This document shows, in pieces, positions 31,247-42,031 of a stretch of 64,000 nucleotides of DNA. Numbering within the stretch: the stretch's first letter is position 1; each line of letters starts with the position of its first letter. The position numbers and the translations under genes were made by a program. Origin of the DNA: Caecitellus pseudoparvulus (Eukaryota; Bigyra: Bicosoecida); the NCBI GenBank assembly GCA_965644315.1, contig CBFFRQ010000093.1:205627-269626 (forward strand), written 5' to 3'. Below the pieces are notes generated by a model, which ran no database searches, was not told where the DNA came from, and was given only the letters and a program-made list of their open reading frames with translations.

Positions 31247-33403
31247 ATGCCGCGCCGCGGAAAGCGGCCTGGAAAGCCAGCGTCTGGTTCCAGGCGCAAG
31301 CCATTCTCAGGAAAAGCCAAGAAGGAGCAGCTCAAGGCGAAGAGGGAGCGCCGACGCGACGAACCTTTCAAGCCAGCCTTGGCTGCTGCTGATGACGTGG
31401 CGGGCACAGTTTCTGGAGAAGGTGGCGTCAGAGTGCATTCCTCGCTAGGAAGGTCTGGCCAGGAGAACTTGCTCAGCACCATGTTTGTGAAGGAGCTTGA
31501 CGCAGTTGTTGCAGCCAGGAAAGCAGACGCTGCAGCTCCCATCAACGTGTCGGCAAGGGGGAGCCGGCTGCGTGCCGAGGATGAGACTCGCAGTGCGCTG
31601 CCCATGCCGCTGCCCCTCCACCTGCTACGAGCGTCTGCTGGCCCAGAAGCGCCTGTGCCCCCGCCGACCTCTGCGAAAGCCTTCTCGACCGACGCTGAGA
31701 AGGACGCCTTTCAGGCTTGGCTGAAAGGCATCTACGGCCGCATTCCAGCCACTGCCCTGAACGCCTTTGAAGTGAACATGCTTGTCTGGCGCCAGCTGTG
31801 GCACACTCTGAACAAAGCAACAGTCCTTGCGCTCATTGTGGATGCCCGCAACCCCTTGTTTCACTTGCATTGGCATTTGTACCATGTCGTGTGCGAGGTG
31901 CTGCAGAAGCGCTTGGTCGTTGTCCTGAACAAGTGCGACTTGGTACCACCTCAAGCGCTGGCGGAATGGCTGGCCTACTTGCCCACGGCATTCCCTCGTG
32001 TGGCGGCATTTGTCCCCTTCTCAGCCTACGCCGCATACCTAAAACATGGCGAGGGCGGGGAGACCCTGGCACACCGGCGGCGTGCCATTGCGACCTCGTA
32101 CAACTGTCATGATGCACTGCACACAGAGCGGAGGCTGCCGCTCGCCCAAGGCGTCCTGACAGCTCTTGGCTTGGACGCGGCGTGGCCAGCTGTGAAACGG
32201 CGCATGGAAACTGCCTCTGGCTCAGGGAGGGCAGGCCAAGAGCGCCGCCTGGCTGCCGCCGAGTCCTCGGCAGCGGCCCTAGCGGGGCTGGGTCGTCCCT
32301 TGACTCCCACGTCGGGCGATTCTGACGAGGATTGGAGCACGACGGCCGGGAAGGGCAGTCGTCGCCGCAAGGTGAAGGGGCGCAGTCGGCGCAAGGCTTC
32401 AGGCCCCTCCCCTGCACCTGAGCCCGAGCCAGAGCCACCCCAAAGGGGGCAGGAGGACCAGGCGCCGGCCGTTGCCGAGCCGGTGGTGGTGGGCATGATT
32501 GGGTCACCGAACGTTGGCAAGAGTAGCGTCATCAATACCCTCGCTGGTGCCAAGCTTGTGAGTGTGAGCCGGACGCCAGGGCACACTAAACACGCCCAGA
32601 CCATTCCCATCATGCCCAACGTGACCCTTCTGGACTGTCCGGGCCTCGTCTTTCCGCGGACCTTCGACCACAGCGCTGAAGGGGTGCTGAGCAGCATTGT
32701 GCAGGACATGGCGGCAGCAGCCAGCACACCCCACACGGAGCCCGTGGAGGGCGGCGCGGAAGCGCCCCCTGAGCACGGCGATATCCGGGAGTCCCTGACT
32801 GAAGAGCAAGGCGAAACTGGATCGAAAGGCGCACCTCACGCCTTCGCAGCTGGTGCGTGGGACACAGATGACGACAGCTCTGGTGAGGAGGTGGGAGGGG
32901 GGGATGAGACGGCCCCGCCTCAACCACAGCAGCCGGCGCCATGCACACCCATGTCGTCTCTGAACCGCCTTACGCTGCTGCAGGAGGGAATCGGCAAGCA
33001 GGTCTCCATGGCGGAGTGCTGTGGCGTGGTGCCGCTGGCTCAAGTCCGTGAGCCTTTCTCTGCCATGCGGTTCTTGGCGGAGACCATGGACATAGAAGCG
33101 TGGCTTCGCGTCACTCCCGCACCTGAGGCTACTTGGCCTGCGGATGCTCCCCACACTCCCCACCTGCGAGCCCAGTGTACTTCGTGGTCTCCTTTGGACC
33201 TTTGCGAGGCTGTGGCAGAGGACAGAGGGCTCTTCATCGCCAGGACAGGCCGGCCTGACAGCCACGCGGCAGGACGGGCCGTCCTCTACGATGTTGTTGA
33301 TGGGATCCTTCCGCTGTGGTGGTGGCCGCCGTCACCTTGTGACGCAGCTGAGGTTGACCCATGTCCCGTTACCGCTTCCGCTGCTGAAGCAGAGCACGTC
33401 TAG
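31247..33403 (+). CDS. GNL1: GNL1-type circularly permuted GTPase (MMR1/HSR1 family)
   Basis: Single exon, 718 residues, ATG at 31247. The start RRKPFSGKAKKEQLKAKRER matches the GNL1 N-terminus. The GTPase motifs come in permuted order: G4 NKCD at 228-231, then G1 GSPNVGKSS at 419-427, then G3 DCPG at 463-466, with RTPGHTKH between as switch/G2. YlqF/LSG1/GNL GTPases act in ribosome assembly and nucleolar traffic; GNL1 itself is poorly characterised. An acidic insertion (near ...DTDDDSSGEE...) lies after G3. The final block, ending with RAVLYDVVDGILPLWWWPP, agrees with the family C-terminus. It starts about 235 nt after the channel gene on the same strand, and carries AATACA 24 nt after the stop. 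Confidence 0.94.
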   Translation: MPRRGKRPGKPASGSRRKPFSGKAKKEQLKAKRERRRDEPFKPALAAADDVAGTVSGEGGVRVHSSLGRSGQENLLSTMFVKELDAVVAARKADAAAPINVSARGSRLRAEDETRSALPMPLPLHLLRASAGPEAPVPPPTSAKAFSTDAEKDAFQAWLKGIYGRIPATALNAFEVNMLVWRQLWHTLNKATVLALIVDARNPLFHLHWHLYHVVCEVLQKRLVVVLNKCDLVPPQALAEWLAYLPTAFPRVAAFVPFSAYAAYLKHGEGGETLAHRRRAIATSYNCHDALHTERRLPLAQGVLTALGLDAAWPAVKRRMETASGSGRAGQERRLAAAESSAAALAGLGRPLTPTSGDSDEDWSTTAGKGSRRRKVKGRSRRKASGPSPAPEPEPEPPQRGQEDQAPAVAEPVVVGMIGSPNVGKSSVINTLAGAKLVSVSRTPGHTKHAQTIPIMPNVTLLDCPGLVFPRTFDHSAEGVLSSIVQDMAAAASTPHTEPVEGGAEAPPEHGDIRESLTEEQGETGSKGAPHAFAAGAWDTDDDSSGEEVGGGDETAPPQPQQPAPCTPMSSLNRLTLLQEGIGKQVSMAECCGVVPLAQVREPFSAMRFLAETMDIEAWLRVTPAPEATWPADAPHTPHLRAQCTSWSPLDLCEAVAEDRGLFIARTGRPDSHAAGRAVLYDVVDGILPLWWWPPSPCDAAEVDPCPVTASAAEAEHV

Positions 33404-33551
33404 CAACCCACGGCGCTCGAGACCACAATACAAGCAACGTTCACCTTACGCATGAAAGTATAGAAGCTCCATTGCGTTGAGCTGAAGGCACACCCCTTTG
33501 TTTCTGCTCTATCAAGCAAAGCGCTGCAACTTCAAGCCTGCCTTGGAAAAC

Positions 33552-34923
33552 ATGGCAGCTGCAGCGTCCCCTCCCACGGCGGCAGCCCCTCCCCCTCAAC
33601 CGCCTGCTTCTCAGCACTCAGCCACCACTCCAGACACTGTACACATGCAGGCTGGACAACAGGCTGGCGTGGACATGACCCAGAAGCTCGTGAGTGCCGC
33701 GGCGTGGTGCGAGTCGCCCCGATTTCCGCAAGGCACGCAGGGCGGCGCTTGTGTGCACGCAGCGACTGGGCCTGCGCTGGGACTTCACGCCGGGCATGCC
33801 GGCTGTGGACCTGGATGCGTCTGCGTTGCTGTTCGACGAGGTGGGCTTCTTGGTGGACGCGGCGTACTACAACCAGCTGTCTGCTGGAGGTGGGTCTGTC
33901 ACGCACAGCGGCGATGAGAAGAGCGGCGCGTCGGAGGGGGACGACGAGAGCATCACAATTGACGGTCCTCGTCTACCGAGCAACGTGCGCGTGATCGTGG
34001 TGGTGTTGAACGCTTTCCGTGGCGGGTCGTTGGGTGACCTGGAGACGGCATCGGCGAGGCTGTGTGTGGAGGGCGGTGGGGTGTTGGCAGACATGTCACT
34101 GGGTGGTGCGGGGTCGGCGACGGCGGCGGTGATGTGTGTGCTGTACCGTGACCATGCGTCGGGTGTGTGGTCTGTGAAGGACATCAGCAAGCACGGTCTG
34201 GGTCGGACGTTCATGGCAAGCATGCCGATCATCCGGCCGGTGGTGGATTCGCTGTTGGACCCTGTGATGGTTGAGGAGCGGGGTCAGATGGACTTGGGCA
34301 AGACGTTCAGCATGAGCAAGGGGCAGGACATGGCGCTGCCTGGGGGTGTGGGCGAGGTGCAGGTGGGTCTGGGGTGGTCGTGTCGTCGTAGCTTCGACTT
34401 GGACGCGAGCTGTCTGATGGTGAAGCCGGGTGTGGAGCCGAGCATCCACAAGGTGGTGTACTACGGAAACCAGAACGCGCCAGGTGTGCGTCACAGCGGC
34501 GACAACACGACGGGTGCGGGGTCGGGCGACGACGAGGTGATCAAGGTGAGTCTGGGCTCTGTGCCTAGGGAGGTGGGTGAGTTGGTGTTCACGGTGAACA
34601 TTTACACGTCTGGGGGTACATTTCGGGACGTGCACGACGCGTACGTGCGGCTGGTATGTCAGGGGAAGGAGCTGGCGCGGTACAAGCTGGACGAGGGGGT
34701 GACGACGGATGGCCTGATGTTTGCGAAGCTGTATCGTTGCGGGTCGCAGTGGCGCATGCTGGCAATGGGGGAGCAGATTCGCGGCCGCACTGCCAATTCT
34801 GACTCTGTGAAGCGCGCTGTTCTGGGACTTGCCGATGGAGAAGCCATCCCATCTTCCAGAGCTTCCCCTGCTTCCGGTGGGGGCGGCGGCGGAGGTGACG
34901 GCGGCTGCTGCACCATCATGTGA
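33552..34923 (+). CDS. Double-TerD-domain protein 1 with C-terminal CaaX box
   Basis: TerD domains are Ca2+-binding folds known from bacterial tellurite-resistance/stress operons and from Dictyostelium CABP1. Exons 33552-33689 and 33763-34923 (73-nt intron) give 432 residues. After an Ala/Pro-rich leader and GQQAGVDMTQKL come two TerD domains. Domain 1: WDFTPGMPAVDLDASALLFDE region, HSGDEKSGASEGDDESITI. Domain 2: LGWSCRRSFDLDASCLM, VRHSGDNTTGAGSGDDEVIKV, GELVFTVNIYTSGGTF. The acidic Ca2+ ligands look intact in both. A Gly-rich tail ends GGCCTIM; the last four residues CTIM form a CaaX motif, so prenylation and membrane attachment are likely. Nearly identical to the copy at 38032-39448 across residues of both domains, but not at either end. 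Confidence 0.93.
33653..34769 (+). repeat. 1117-nt duplicated block, TerD copy 1
   Basis: This block aligns without gaps to 38139-39255. I counted about 11 base differences, one of them in the intron and only one changing an amino acid (Asp/Asn near 34708). Identity stops abruptly at both edges. Confidence 0.9.
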
Positions 34924-35038
34924 GCATGAACCAACCAACCAAGGTGAGCCAGCGGGGACACCCCACTGCCAGCCTTGCAAGCATCGACAGAATGCACTCT
35001 GTGCGTGGACAGCTACGTGAGCTGTCGGTGGGGCCAGT

Positions 35039-37693
35039 TCACGCGCCCAGCCGGAATCCGCGCGCACGCTTGACTTCCTGAGGCTTGCCACCTGCCCCAT
35101 GACTCCGTTTCTGACCGCCCGTTGGAGACGCAGGGGTCGGGCGGGCAACAGAGGATATGATTGCCCCGCCTGCAGATGCATGTTGGTTGGCCAGCTTCAT
35201 GAGTTCTCTCTCCCTCCCCACTGCCACAAGGGCAGTCACGAGCCTGGCGGTGGAATACGCCACGCCCACCTCTGGCACAGCATCCAGCACTGCTCGCGCT
35301 CGAACAAGACGAAAATTGCCATCGGCACGTTTCGCCTCTTCTCGAATGGCCCGAAGGAGTCGGCCCAATGCAGCTGGCGCGTTCACAAGCTCAGGGTGCA
35401 CGGAGGCAGGAGTGAAGCCAAGTCCGGCAAGCGGCACATCTTGGCCGGCCATGATGCAGTCTGCGATGTAGCCCACGACAGTGCCGACTTTCACCCCCTT
35501 CTCACTCGCAACGGTGAACAGGTCTGTTCCTGCACGCAGTTTGTCCGCCGCTTCTTGCTTGGTGGCTGTGATGTGGGGGACCGTGTCTGCGGAAGTCTTG
35601 TTGATGCTCTCATCAAGAGTGGCGGCGGCAGGTGCAGGGGCCAGCTCGTGCAGGTTCACATCCATGCTGAGAGCGTGCATGTCTGCCATGACGGACAGCG
35701 TTGCCAAGAGCTGCTGTCCCCACTGCTGCACCTGGTGCTGCCCCATGCCCGGCAGCTGCTGAAGGCTGTCCAGCGTTGAGGGTCTGTGTCGCACGAGCGC
35801 TGTGAGGGTGGCAGTGGACGCCACGGCAAACGGCGGCAACCCTGACTTGTCCGCCAACTGCTTGCGTGCACTCTCCATGGCGCCCAGGAGCTCTTTCTCA
35901 GCTGGGCTTAGGGGCGTTGGCGGTGTGTGGCGGACAGGTCCACCGCTGGCTGGCCTAGACTTGGCGCCCGGCGATGTTGGAAGGGCAGCAGCCAGGTCAA
36001 CTGGCGGTACAAAAGGTGGCACTTGTCTGGACGTGTCCGCCAAAAGGGCCTGTCCGCCAGGCGTCAAGGCGTATGCCACGTACGACACGGTTCGGGCGCC
36101 TCGCATGGAGATCTGCTCCTCACAGCACCAGCCGTGCACAGCCAGGGCCCGTAGAAGGGCCCTCCAGGCCTTCACAGAGAGCTTTCCACCAGATCCATAG
36201 AGCCCGCTACTCAATCTTTGCTCTTGTGAGTACTTTTCGATGAAGCGCTTTGCGTGCGAGCCCGTGAGAAGGGAGCAGGCATCCCCAGCCGGCGCCCGGG
36301 GGCCGCAGAATGCAATGGCGCGCAGGGCAAGGCGTGCTTCTGCAGTGAAGTCCCTAGCACTATCTGAGGCCTTGCGCCCCTCTCGCTCAAACTTGAGCCG
36401 TGTATCGCAGCCGTCACAGCAGTGGTCGCCGCCACAGCCGGCTGGCAGCTCAGAGGGGCTCGCCCCAGACTCCCCGAAGTAACGCAGGATGTAAGCCCTG
36501 CGACAAGCAGTTCTACTCAACAGAGAAAACTCCTTCATGGCACTGAGCATTTCCAGCTTGTGGCCAAGGCTGGACTGTGTGGAAGAGGACGTCAGCAGGG
36601 CCTGTGCAGTCACAAAGTCGCTTGGGCCGCTGAAGAGAATGCACCGGCTTGCAGCACCATCTCGTCCAGCACGCCCCGTCTCTTGGTAGTAGGACTCCAC
36701 ACTCTTCGGCGCTCCGTAGTGCACGACACACCTGACGTCGTGCTTGTCTACACCCATGCCAAAGGCAGTCGTGCAGCACACAACGCCCACTTCGTCCGCA
36801 AGAAACGCACGGTGCACGTCCGTGCGCTGCTGGGCGCTCAAGCCTGCATGGTACACGCCAGCGGCAATGCCACAGTGATTCTTCAAGGTGGCCGCGGCGC
36901 TCTCAGCCGCTTTCCGCGTCTGTGTATACACGATGCAGCCCCGGGCACTGCCCATGGTGGAGGTGATGAAGTCAAATGCCCCTTTGAGGTCTCTCTGGGC
37001 CCCCGTCTTCATGCGCACTGTGTAGTGGAGGTTCGGGCGATTGAAGGAGCTGACAATGCAGGCCGGGTCTCTCAGCCGCAGCACTTGAATGATGTCTTTC
37101 TGCACCCGGGGAGTGGCAGTCGCAGTCAGGGCAATGGTGGGCACGCCGGGAAAGTACTCCTGGCATGCCTCCAGCAGCCTGAAGTCCGGACGGAAGTCCA
37201 TGCCCCACTCTGACACGCAATGGGCCTCATCCACGGCCACCCCTACGATGTTTGCCGCGCGAAGCGACTTGTGGCAGGTGCGCAGAGTCTCAGGGGTGGT
37301 GTACACCAACGCGTACTCCCCGCTGGCCGCTGCTTCGGCAGTGGTCATGGATGCAGACGACAGAATGCAGTTTGAAATGCCCCTTGCAGTCAGTGCCATG
37401 CTCTGGTCCTCCATGAGCGACAGCAGCGGGCTCACTACCAGCTGCACTCCAGCAAAGCCAGCCTGCACACGTCGTTTGTGCACGACGGGCAACTGGTAGC
37501 ACAACGACTTGCCAGAGCCAGTGGCCATCACAACCAATGCATCCTTACCACCAAAAACAGCTTGGAGTGCTTCCCACTGCCTGCCTCGGAACGCGGAGTG
37601 GCCCCAAACCGCTTTCAAGGTTTCCTGCGCACCTTCCTTTGAAACTCCGCTCGCGCAACTCCAGGCTGCCCCTGAGCCGCTTGAGGCGAACAT
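35039..37693 (-). CDS. RecQ-family DNA helicase (RQC, HRDC and WRN-like C-terminal HTH)
   Basis: 3'-5' DNA helicase for recombination and fork repair. Single exon, 884 residues. Helicase motifs: Walker A ATGSGKS at 57-63, DEAH at 155-158 followed by CVSEWG, TATATP, and motif VI YYQETGRAGRDG. Next, a Zn-binding RQC module (CRRAYILRYFGES then CGGDHCCDGC) and the RQC winged helix. An HRDC domain lies at about residues 620-690 (TALVRHRPSTLDSLQQLPGMG). After it, a helix-turn-helix-like segment (LRAGTDLFTVASEKGVKVGTV) resembles the one at the end of WRN and some bacterial RecQ proteins. There is no exonuclease domain. Sits between the two TerD copies on the opposite strand, 338 nt from the start of the second. 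Confidence 0.95.
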   Translation of the reverse strand: MFASSGSGAAWSCASGVSKEGAQETLKAVWGHSAFRGRQWEALQAVFGGKDALVVMATGSGKSLCYQLPVVHKRRVQAGFAGVQLVVSPLLSLMEDQSMALTARGISNCILSSASMTTAEAAASGEYALVYTTPETLRTCHKSLRAANIVGVAVDEAHCVSEWGMDFRPDFRLLEACQEYFPGVPTIALTATATPRVQKDIIQVLRLRDPACIVSSFNRPNLHYTVRMKTGAQRDLKGAFDFITSTMGSARGCIVYTQTRKAAESAAATLKNHCGIAAGVYHAGLSAQQRTDVHRAFLADEVGVVCCTTAFGMGVDKHDVRCVVHYGAPKSVESYYQETGRAGRDGAASRCILFSGPSDFVTAQALLTSSSTQSSLGHKLEMLSAMKEFSLLSRTACRRAYILRYFGESGASPSELPAGCGGDHCCDGCDTRLKFEREGRKASDSARDFTAEARLALRAIAFCGPRAPAGDACSLLTGSHAKRFIEKYSQEQRLSSGLYGSGGKLSVKAWRALLRALAVHGWCCEEQISMRGARTVSYVAYALTPGGQALLADTSRQVPPFVPPVDLAAALPTSPGAKSRPASGGPVRHTPPTPLSPAEKELLGAMESARKQLADKSGLPPFAVASTATLTALVRHRPSTLDSLQQLPGMGQHQVQQWGQQLLATLSVMADMHALSMDVNLHELAPAPAAATLDESINKTSADTVPHITATKQEAADKLRAGTDLFTVASEKGVKVGTVVGYIADCIMAGQDVPLAGLGFTPASVHPELVNAPAALGRLLRAIREEAKRADGNFRLVRARAVLDAVPEVGVAYSTARLVTALVAVGRERELMKLANQHASAGGAIISSVARPTPASPTGGQKRSHGAGGKPQEVKRARGFRLGA

Positions 37694-38031
37694 GGTGCCT
37701 GATTTGAGGTATGAACGGATGAAGCCTCAAACCAAGTGCTCGAAGGCTTTGTATTTGATATCAAAGGCGCCGAAGGCGGGCTGAAAGGTGGGCAGGGCAG
37801 GCCTTGTGTCCCAGCTCCTTTCCCGGCTTCTGCTCGGGCAGAAAATGCCTGGTGCGCAGCCTCGAGCCACAGCCCTCTTGAGCGAGTCAGATGCAGCGAC
37901 TTCACAAAAACCAAAACCCAACTATGCGCTGCAAGATTTCCGAGGCGAGATGATTGTTTTTGATCCGCGCAGGAATTCGTGCTGCGGGCCTGCACTGCCG
38001 AGCCACGATTCGGCGAGCACCTCCCACAAGC
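37694..38031. other. Divergent intergenic region, RecQ / TerD copy 2
   Basis: 338 nt between divergent starts. Locally AT-richer near 37740-37770. No gene supported. The 5' flank of TerD copy 2 here is unlike that of copy 1, apart from a short similar stretch around the ATG (CATGGCAGCTGCAGCGTCCC). Confidence 0.55.
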
Positions 38032-39448
38032 ATGGCAGCTGCAGCGTCCCCTCCCCCTGCCACCGAGTCGGCCTCCCCGCCGTATCCACCACAGTCACAG
38101 CTCCCAGCTACTACTCCCGACACTGTGCATCTTCAAATTGGACAACAGGCTGGCGTGGACATGACCCAGAAGCTCGTGAGTGCCGCGGCGTGGTGCGAGT
38201 CCCCCCGATTTCCGCAAGGCACGCAGGGCGGCGCTTGTGTGCACGCAGCGACTGGGCCTGCGCTGGGACTTCACGCCAGGCATGCCAGCTGTGGACCTGG
38301 ATGCGTCTGCGTTGCTGTTTGACGAGGTGGGCTTCTTGGTGGACGCGGCGTACTACAACCAGCTGTCTGCTGGAGGTGGGTCTGTCACGCACAGCGGCGA
38401 TGAGAAGAGCGGCGCGTCGGAGGGGGACGACGAGAGCATCACGATTGACGGACCTCGTCTGCCGAGCAACGTGCGCGTGATCGTGGTGGTGTTGAACGCT
38501 TTCCGTGGCGGGTCGTTGGGTGACCTGGAGACGGCATCGGCGAGGCTGTGTGTGGAGGGCGGTGGGGTGTTGGCAGACATGTCACTGGGTGGTGCGGGGT
38601 CGGCGACGGCGGCGGTGATGTGTGTGCTGTACCGTGACCATGCGTCGGGTGTGTGGTCTGTGAAGGACATCAGCAAGCACGGTCTGGGTCGGACGTTCAT
38701 GGCGAGCATGCCGATCATCCGGCCGGTGGTGGATTCGCTGTTGGACCCTGTGATGGTTGAGGAGCGGGGTCAGATGGACTTGGGCAAGACGTTCAGCATG
38801 AGCAAGGGGCAGGACATGGCGCTGCCTGGGGGTGTGGGCGAGGTGCAGGTGGGTCTGGGGTGGTCGTGTCGTCGTAGCTTCGACTTGGACGCGAGCTGTC
38901 TGATGGTGAAGCCGGGTGTGGAGCCGAGCATCCACAAGGTGGTGTACTACGGAAACCAGAACGCGCCAGGTGTGCGTCACAGCGGCGACAACACGACGGG
39001 TGCGGGGTCGGGCGACGACGAGGTGATCAAGGTGAGTCTGGGCTCTGTGCCTAGGGAGGTGGGTGAGTTGGTGTTCACGGTGAACATTTACACGTCTGGG
39101 GGTACATTTCGGGACGTGCACGACGCGTACGTGCGGCTGGTGTGTCAGGGGAAGGAGCTGGCGCGGTACAAGCTGGACGAGGGGGTGACGACGAATGGCC
39201 TGATGTTTGCGAAGCTGTATCGTTGCGGGTCGCAGTGGCGCATGCTGGCGATGGGCCAGGGAGTGGAAGGGCGCAATGCCACGGCCGAGCCTGTGACCAA
39301 GGCTGCTCTTGGGTTAGAAGATTCCCCGACCACGTTTCAAGCAAGCCAGCCCTCTGCGAGTGCTTCAGGAGGCGCGTCAGCTGCCCAGCCTCCAGCTACA
39401 ACGAGGCCAGGGGAAGCTGATGTGGGGGGCTGCTGTACCATCATGTGA
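38032..39448 (+). CDS. Double-TerD-domain protein 2 with C-terminal CaaX box
   Basis: Paralogue of the gene at 33552-34923. Exons 38032-38175 and 38249-39448; the 73-nt intron has the same position and nearly the same sequence as copy 1. 447 residues. Both TerD domains differ from copy 1 by one residue that I can find (Asn in TTNGLMF, Asp in copy 1). The leader is longer and different (ESASPPYPPQSQ). The tail is Ala/Ser/Pro/Gln-rich instead of Gly-rich, yet ends again in GGCCTIM, a CaaX box. Same fold, Ca2+ ligands and membrane attachment are expected; the different tails may set different partners or locations. Confidence 0.93.
38139..39255 (+). repeat. 1117-nt duplicated block, TerD copy 2
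   Basis: Gap-free partner of 33653-34769 at a constant offset of 4486 nt. It covers the end of exon 1, the intron and most of exon 2. The sharp edges and shared intron point to recent duplication or ongoing gene conversion. Confidence 0.9.
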
Positions 39449-40328
<880 letters not shown>

Positions 40329-40340
40329 ACGCCCAACTCT

Positions 40341-40364
40341 GTGGCCAACATGGACGTTGGCCAC
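40341..40364 (+). promoter_or_regulatory. Hairpin 3' of histone H3, candidate histone mRNA stem-loop
   Basis: Twelve nt after the H3 stop: a perfect 9-bp stem GTGGCCAAC/GTTGGCCAC with the 6-nt loop ATGGAC; its last two bases run into CCA, so ACCCA overlaps the stem end. Animal replication-dependent histone mRNAs end in a 6-bp stem with a 4-nt loop followed by ACCCA. The position and the ACCCA fit; the loop size and stem sequence do not match the animal consensus. Confidence 0.55.
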
Positions 40365-40628
40365 CCACCCCCAACGGTGTTATTCAACACCATCACCTCC
40401 GTTCAGGCCCACAAAAGTGGGCTCATCGCACAGGAAATCAATGAACTCACTTATTCTGTGGGTATGACTGGGTGGGGCTCTACCTGGGCATGTGGGGAGC
40501 GTTTGCATCACTTGCGTTGGTGCAGAAGATAGGGTAACGGAAGCACCTCCTGCCCTCGCCGCAGCACAGCCATTCGCAAGGGACCCTGGGGACCAACACG
40601 AGATACAACCTCGGAAAAGCTCGACTTC

Positions 40629-41818
40629 TCAGGGTGCACAGGCGCCATCTTTGTCCTTGCTTCCAGGAGCAGAGCTGGCAGCGCTGCTCGGTGTTGGCAT
40701 TTTCCGCAGGTCTTCCTCGGGGGGCACGCGAGCAATGCTGCCACGAAGTCCAGATAGGAGCTTAGGACCTGTGCAATGATGTAAATCAGAATGTACGACA
40801 CACATAAGCGGTGCGGGGCTTTGAGACGCACTGCAGAGCACGTCCAGTTCATGCTGTCTGGCGTGGCTTTGGGAGAAGGCATCGGCCCCGGTTCCACAAC
40901 CACTGGCCTTGGCTGAGTCTGGCGGCACAGGAATGCCCGGGTGAGTCATAAGCTCAAAGATACCCCTTGGAGCGTCTATCTGTGTTTCAGCGCGCCGCAC
41001 CTCCTCCAGGATGCGATCTGGGGACATGTCTAGCCCCATCACAGTGTACCCAACAAAGCGGGTCGGCATGTGCCACCCAGCACCTTCGAAGCACTTCCGA
41101 GCTGCTTCGCAGTAGGAGTGGATGAGTGCGTGGAACTGCTCTGGGTCTAGCGCCTGGGACATGGCATCTGGGACCTCCGAAGGGTCAGGCTCATCCAGCA
41201 ACGAGGGCAGTCGAATCCAAGGTTTGCGTTCAACAGGTGACTTCGCGGTAGGGGAGCGCTCTCCTTGGACATTGCTGAATGCCTTGACAAGAATGTCTGG
41301 GATGCCAGGCAGCACGTGGACATGTTGGTGTCCGTCAATGTAGCGAGGCATGTGCCCGGTCCAACGCCTAAACCGGCGCAGCTGAGCTTCAATTTCGGCT
41401 GCCAAGTTAATCTCCTCCACTTCACCCGCCAGCAGGGCAATGCGCAGTCCATGTTTTCCGCGGAAGCATTGCTGGCCGTCGCTGAGATCGCACAGACTCG
41501 ACGAGGCCGTGTCAGGGCAAACTGGCAGGCCTTCAGTCAAGTTCAAGTGTAGGCCCAGTGGAAGGCCAGCTGTGCAGGCCCGCGAAATCATGGACTCCGC
41601 AAAGACTCCATTCACCATGAGGGATGCACGCGTGATCCCTCCAGCTGCAAAGGCAGCCAACTGCGTTTGCAGTGTTTCAAACGCGTTTCGGCGTGAACGG
41701 CTGCGCGCACTCGCTGGCGTCCACGCACGATTCCATCATCTCTGCAGCGCGAATACCCTGCGTCATCTGCCACGATGTGAAGGGTGGGCTTCGCTGCACT
41801 TGCCGGTGCTGCAGCCAT
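40629..41818 (-). CDS. YdjC/ChbG-family carbohydrate deacetylase
   Basis: Metal-dependent deacetylase family acting on N-acetylated sugars (ChbG deacetylates chitobiose in bacteria). Exons 41818-41729 and 41660-40629 (68-nt intron, donor GTGCGT) give 373 residues; bacterial members have about 250-300. The motif VADDAGY (Asp18-Asp19) starts the fold, the splice join gives DDGILAAFAAGGIT, and LHLNLTEG provides His68. YIDGHQHVHVLPG holds His141, His143 and His145. ELMTHPG near the C-terminus is the other conserved block. Metal ligands and catalytic residues all look present, so it should be active. No signal peptide seen. The natural substrate in this organism is unknown. Confidence 0.92.
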
Positions 41819-42031
41819 GCAGCATGCCAGCTACGGGGCTGGGCTGTGAGCTGGTTGGAAGGCACCTTTTGCTCACGCGCTCGCAGCTGAATTGGGGCTT
41901 ACGGTAGAGCAACCGCAGTTCCAGGGGAGATGGGACAGGAACGGATAAGCCCGCTTGGGCATGTGCAGCCTGCTGTTTGTTCGTGGAATGTGCTGAGGTC
42001 CGCACATTGCAACGGCAAGCACAGCGAGAGT

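Noticed and set aside
33552-39448. Bacterial origin or a tellurite-resistance operon
   Set aside because: TerD is widespread in eukaryotes; both genes have spliceosomal introns and CaaX endings, and no ter operon partners are present.
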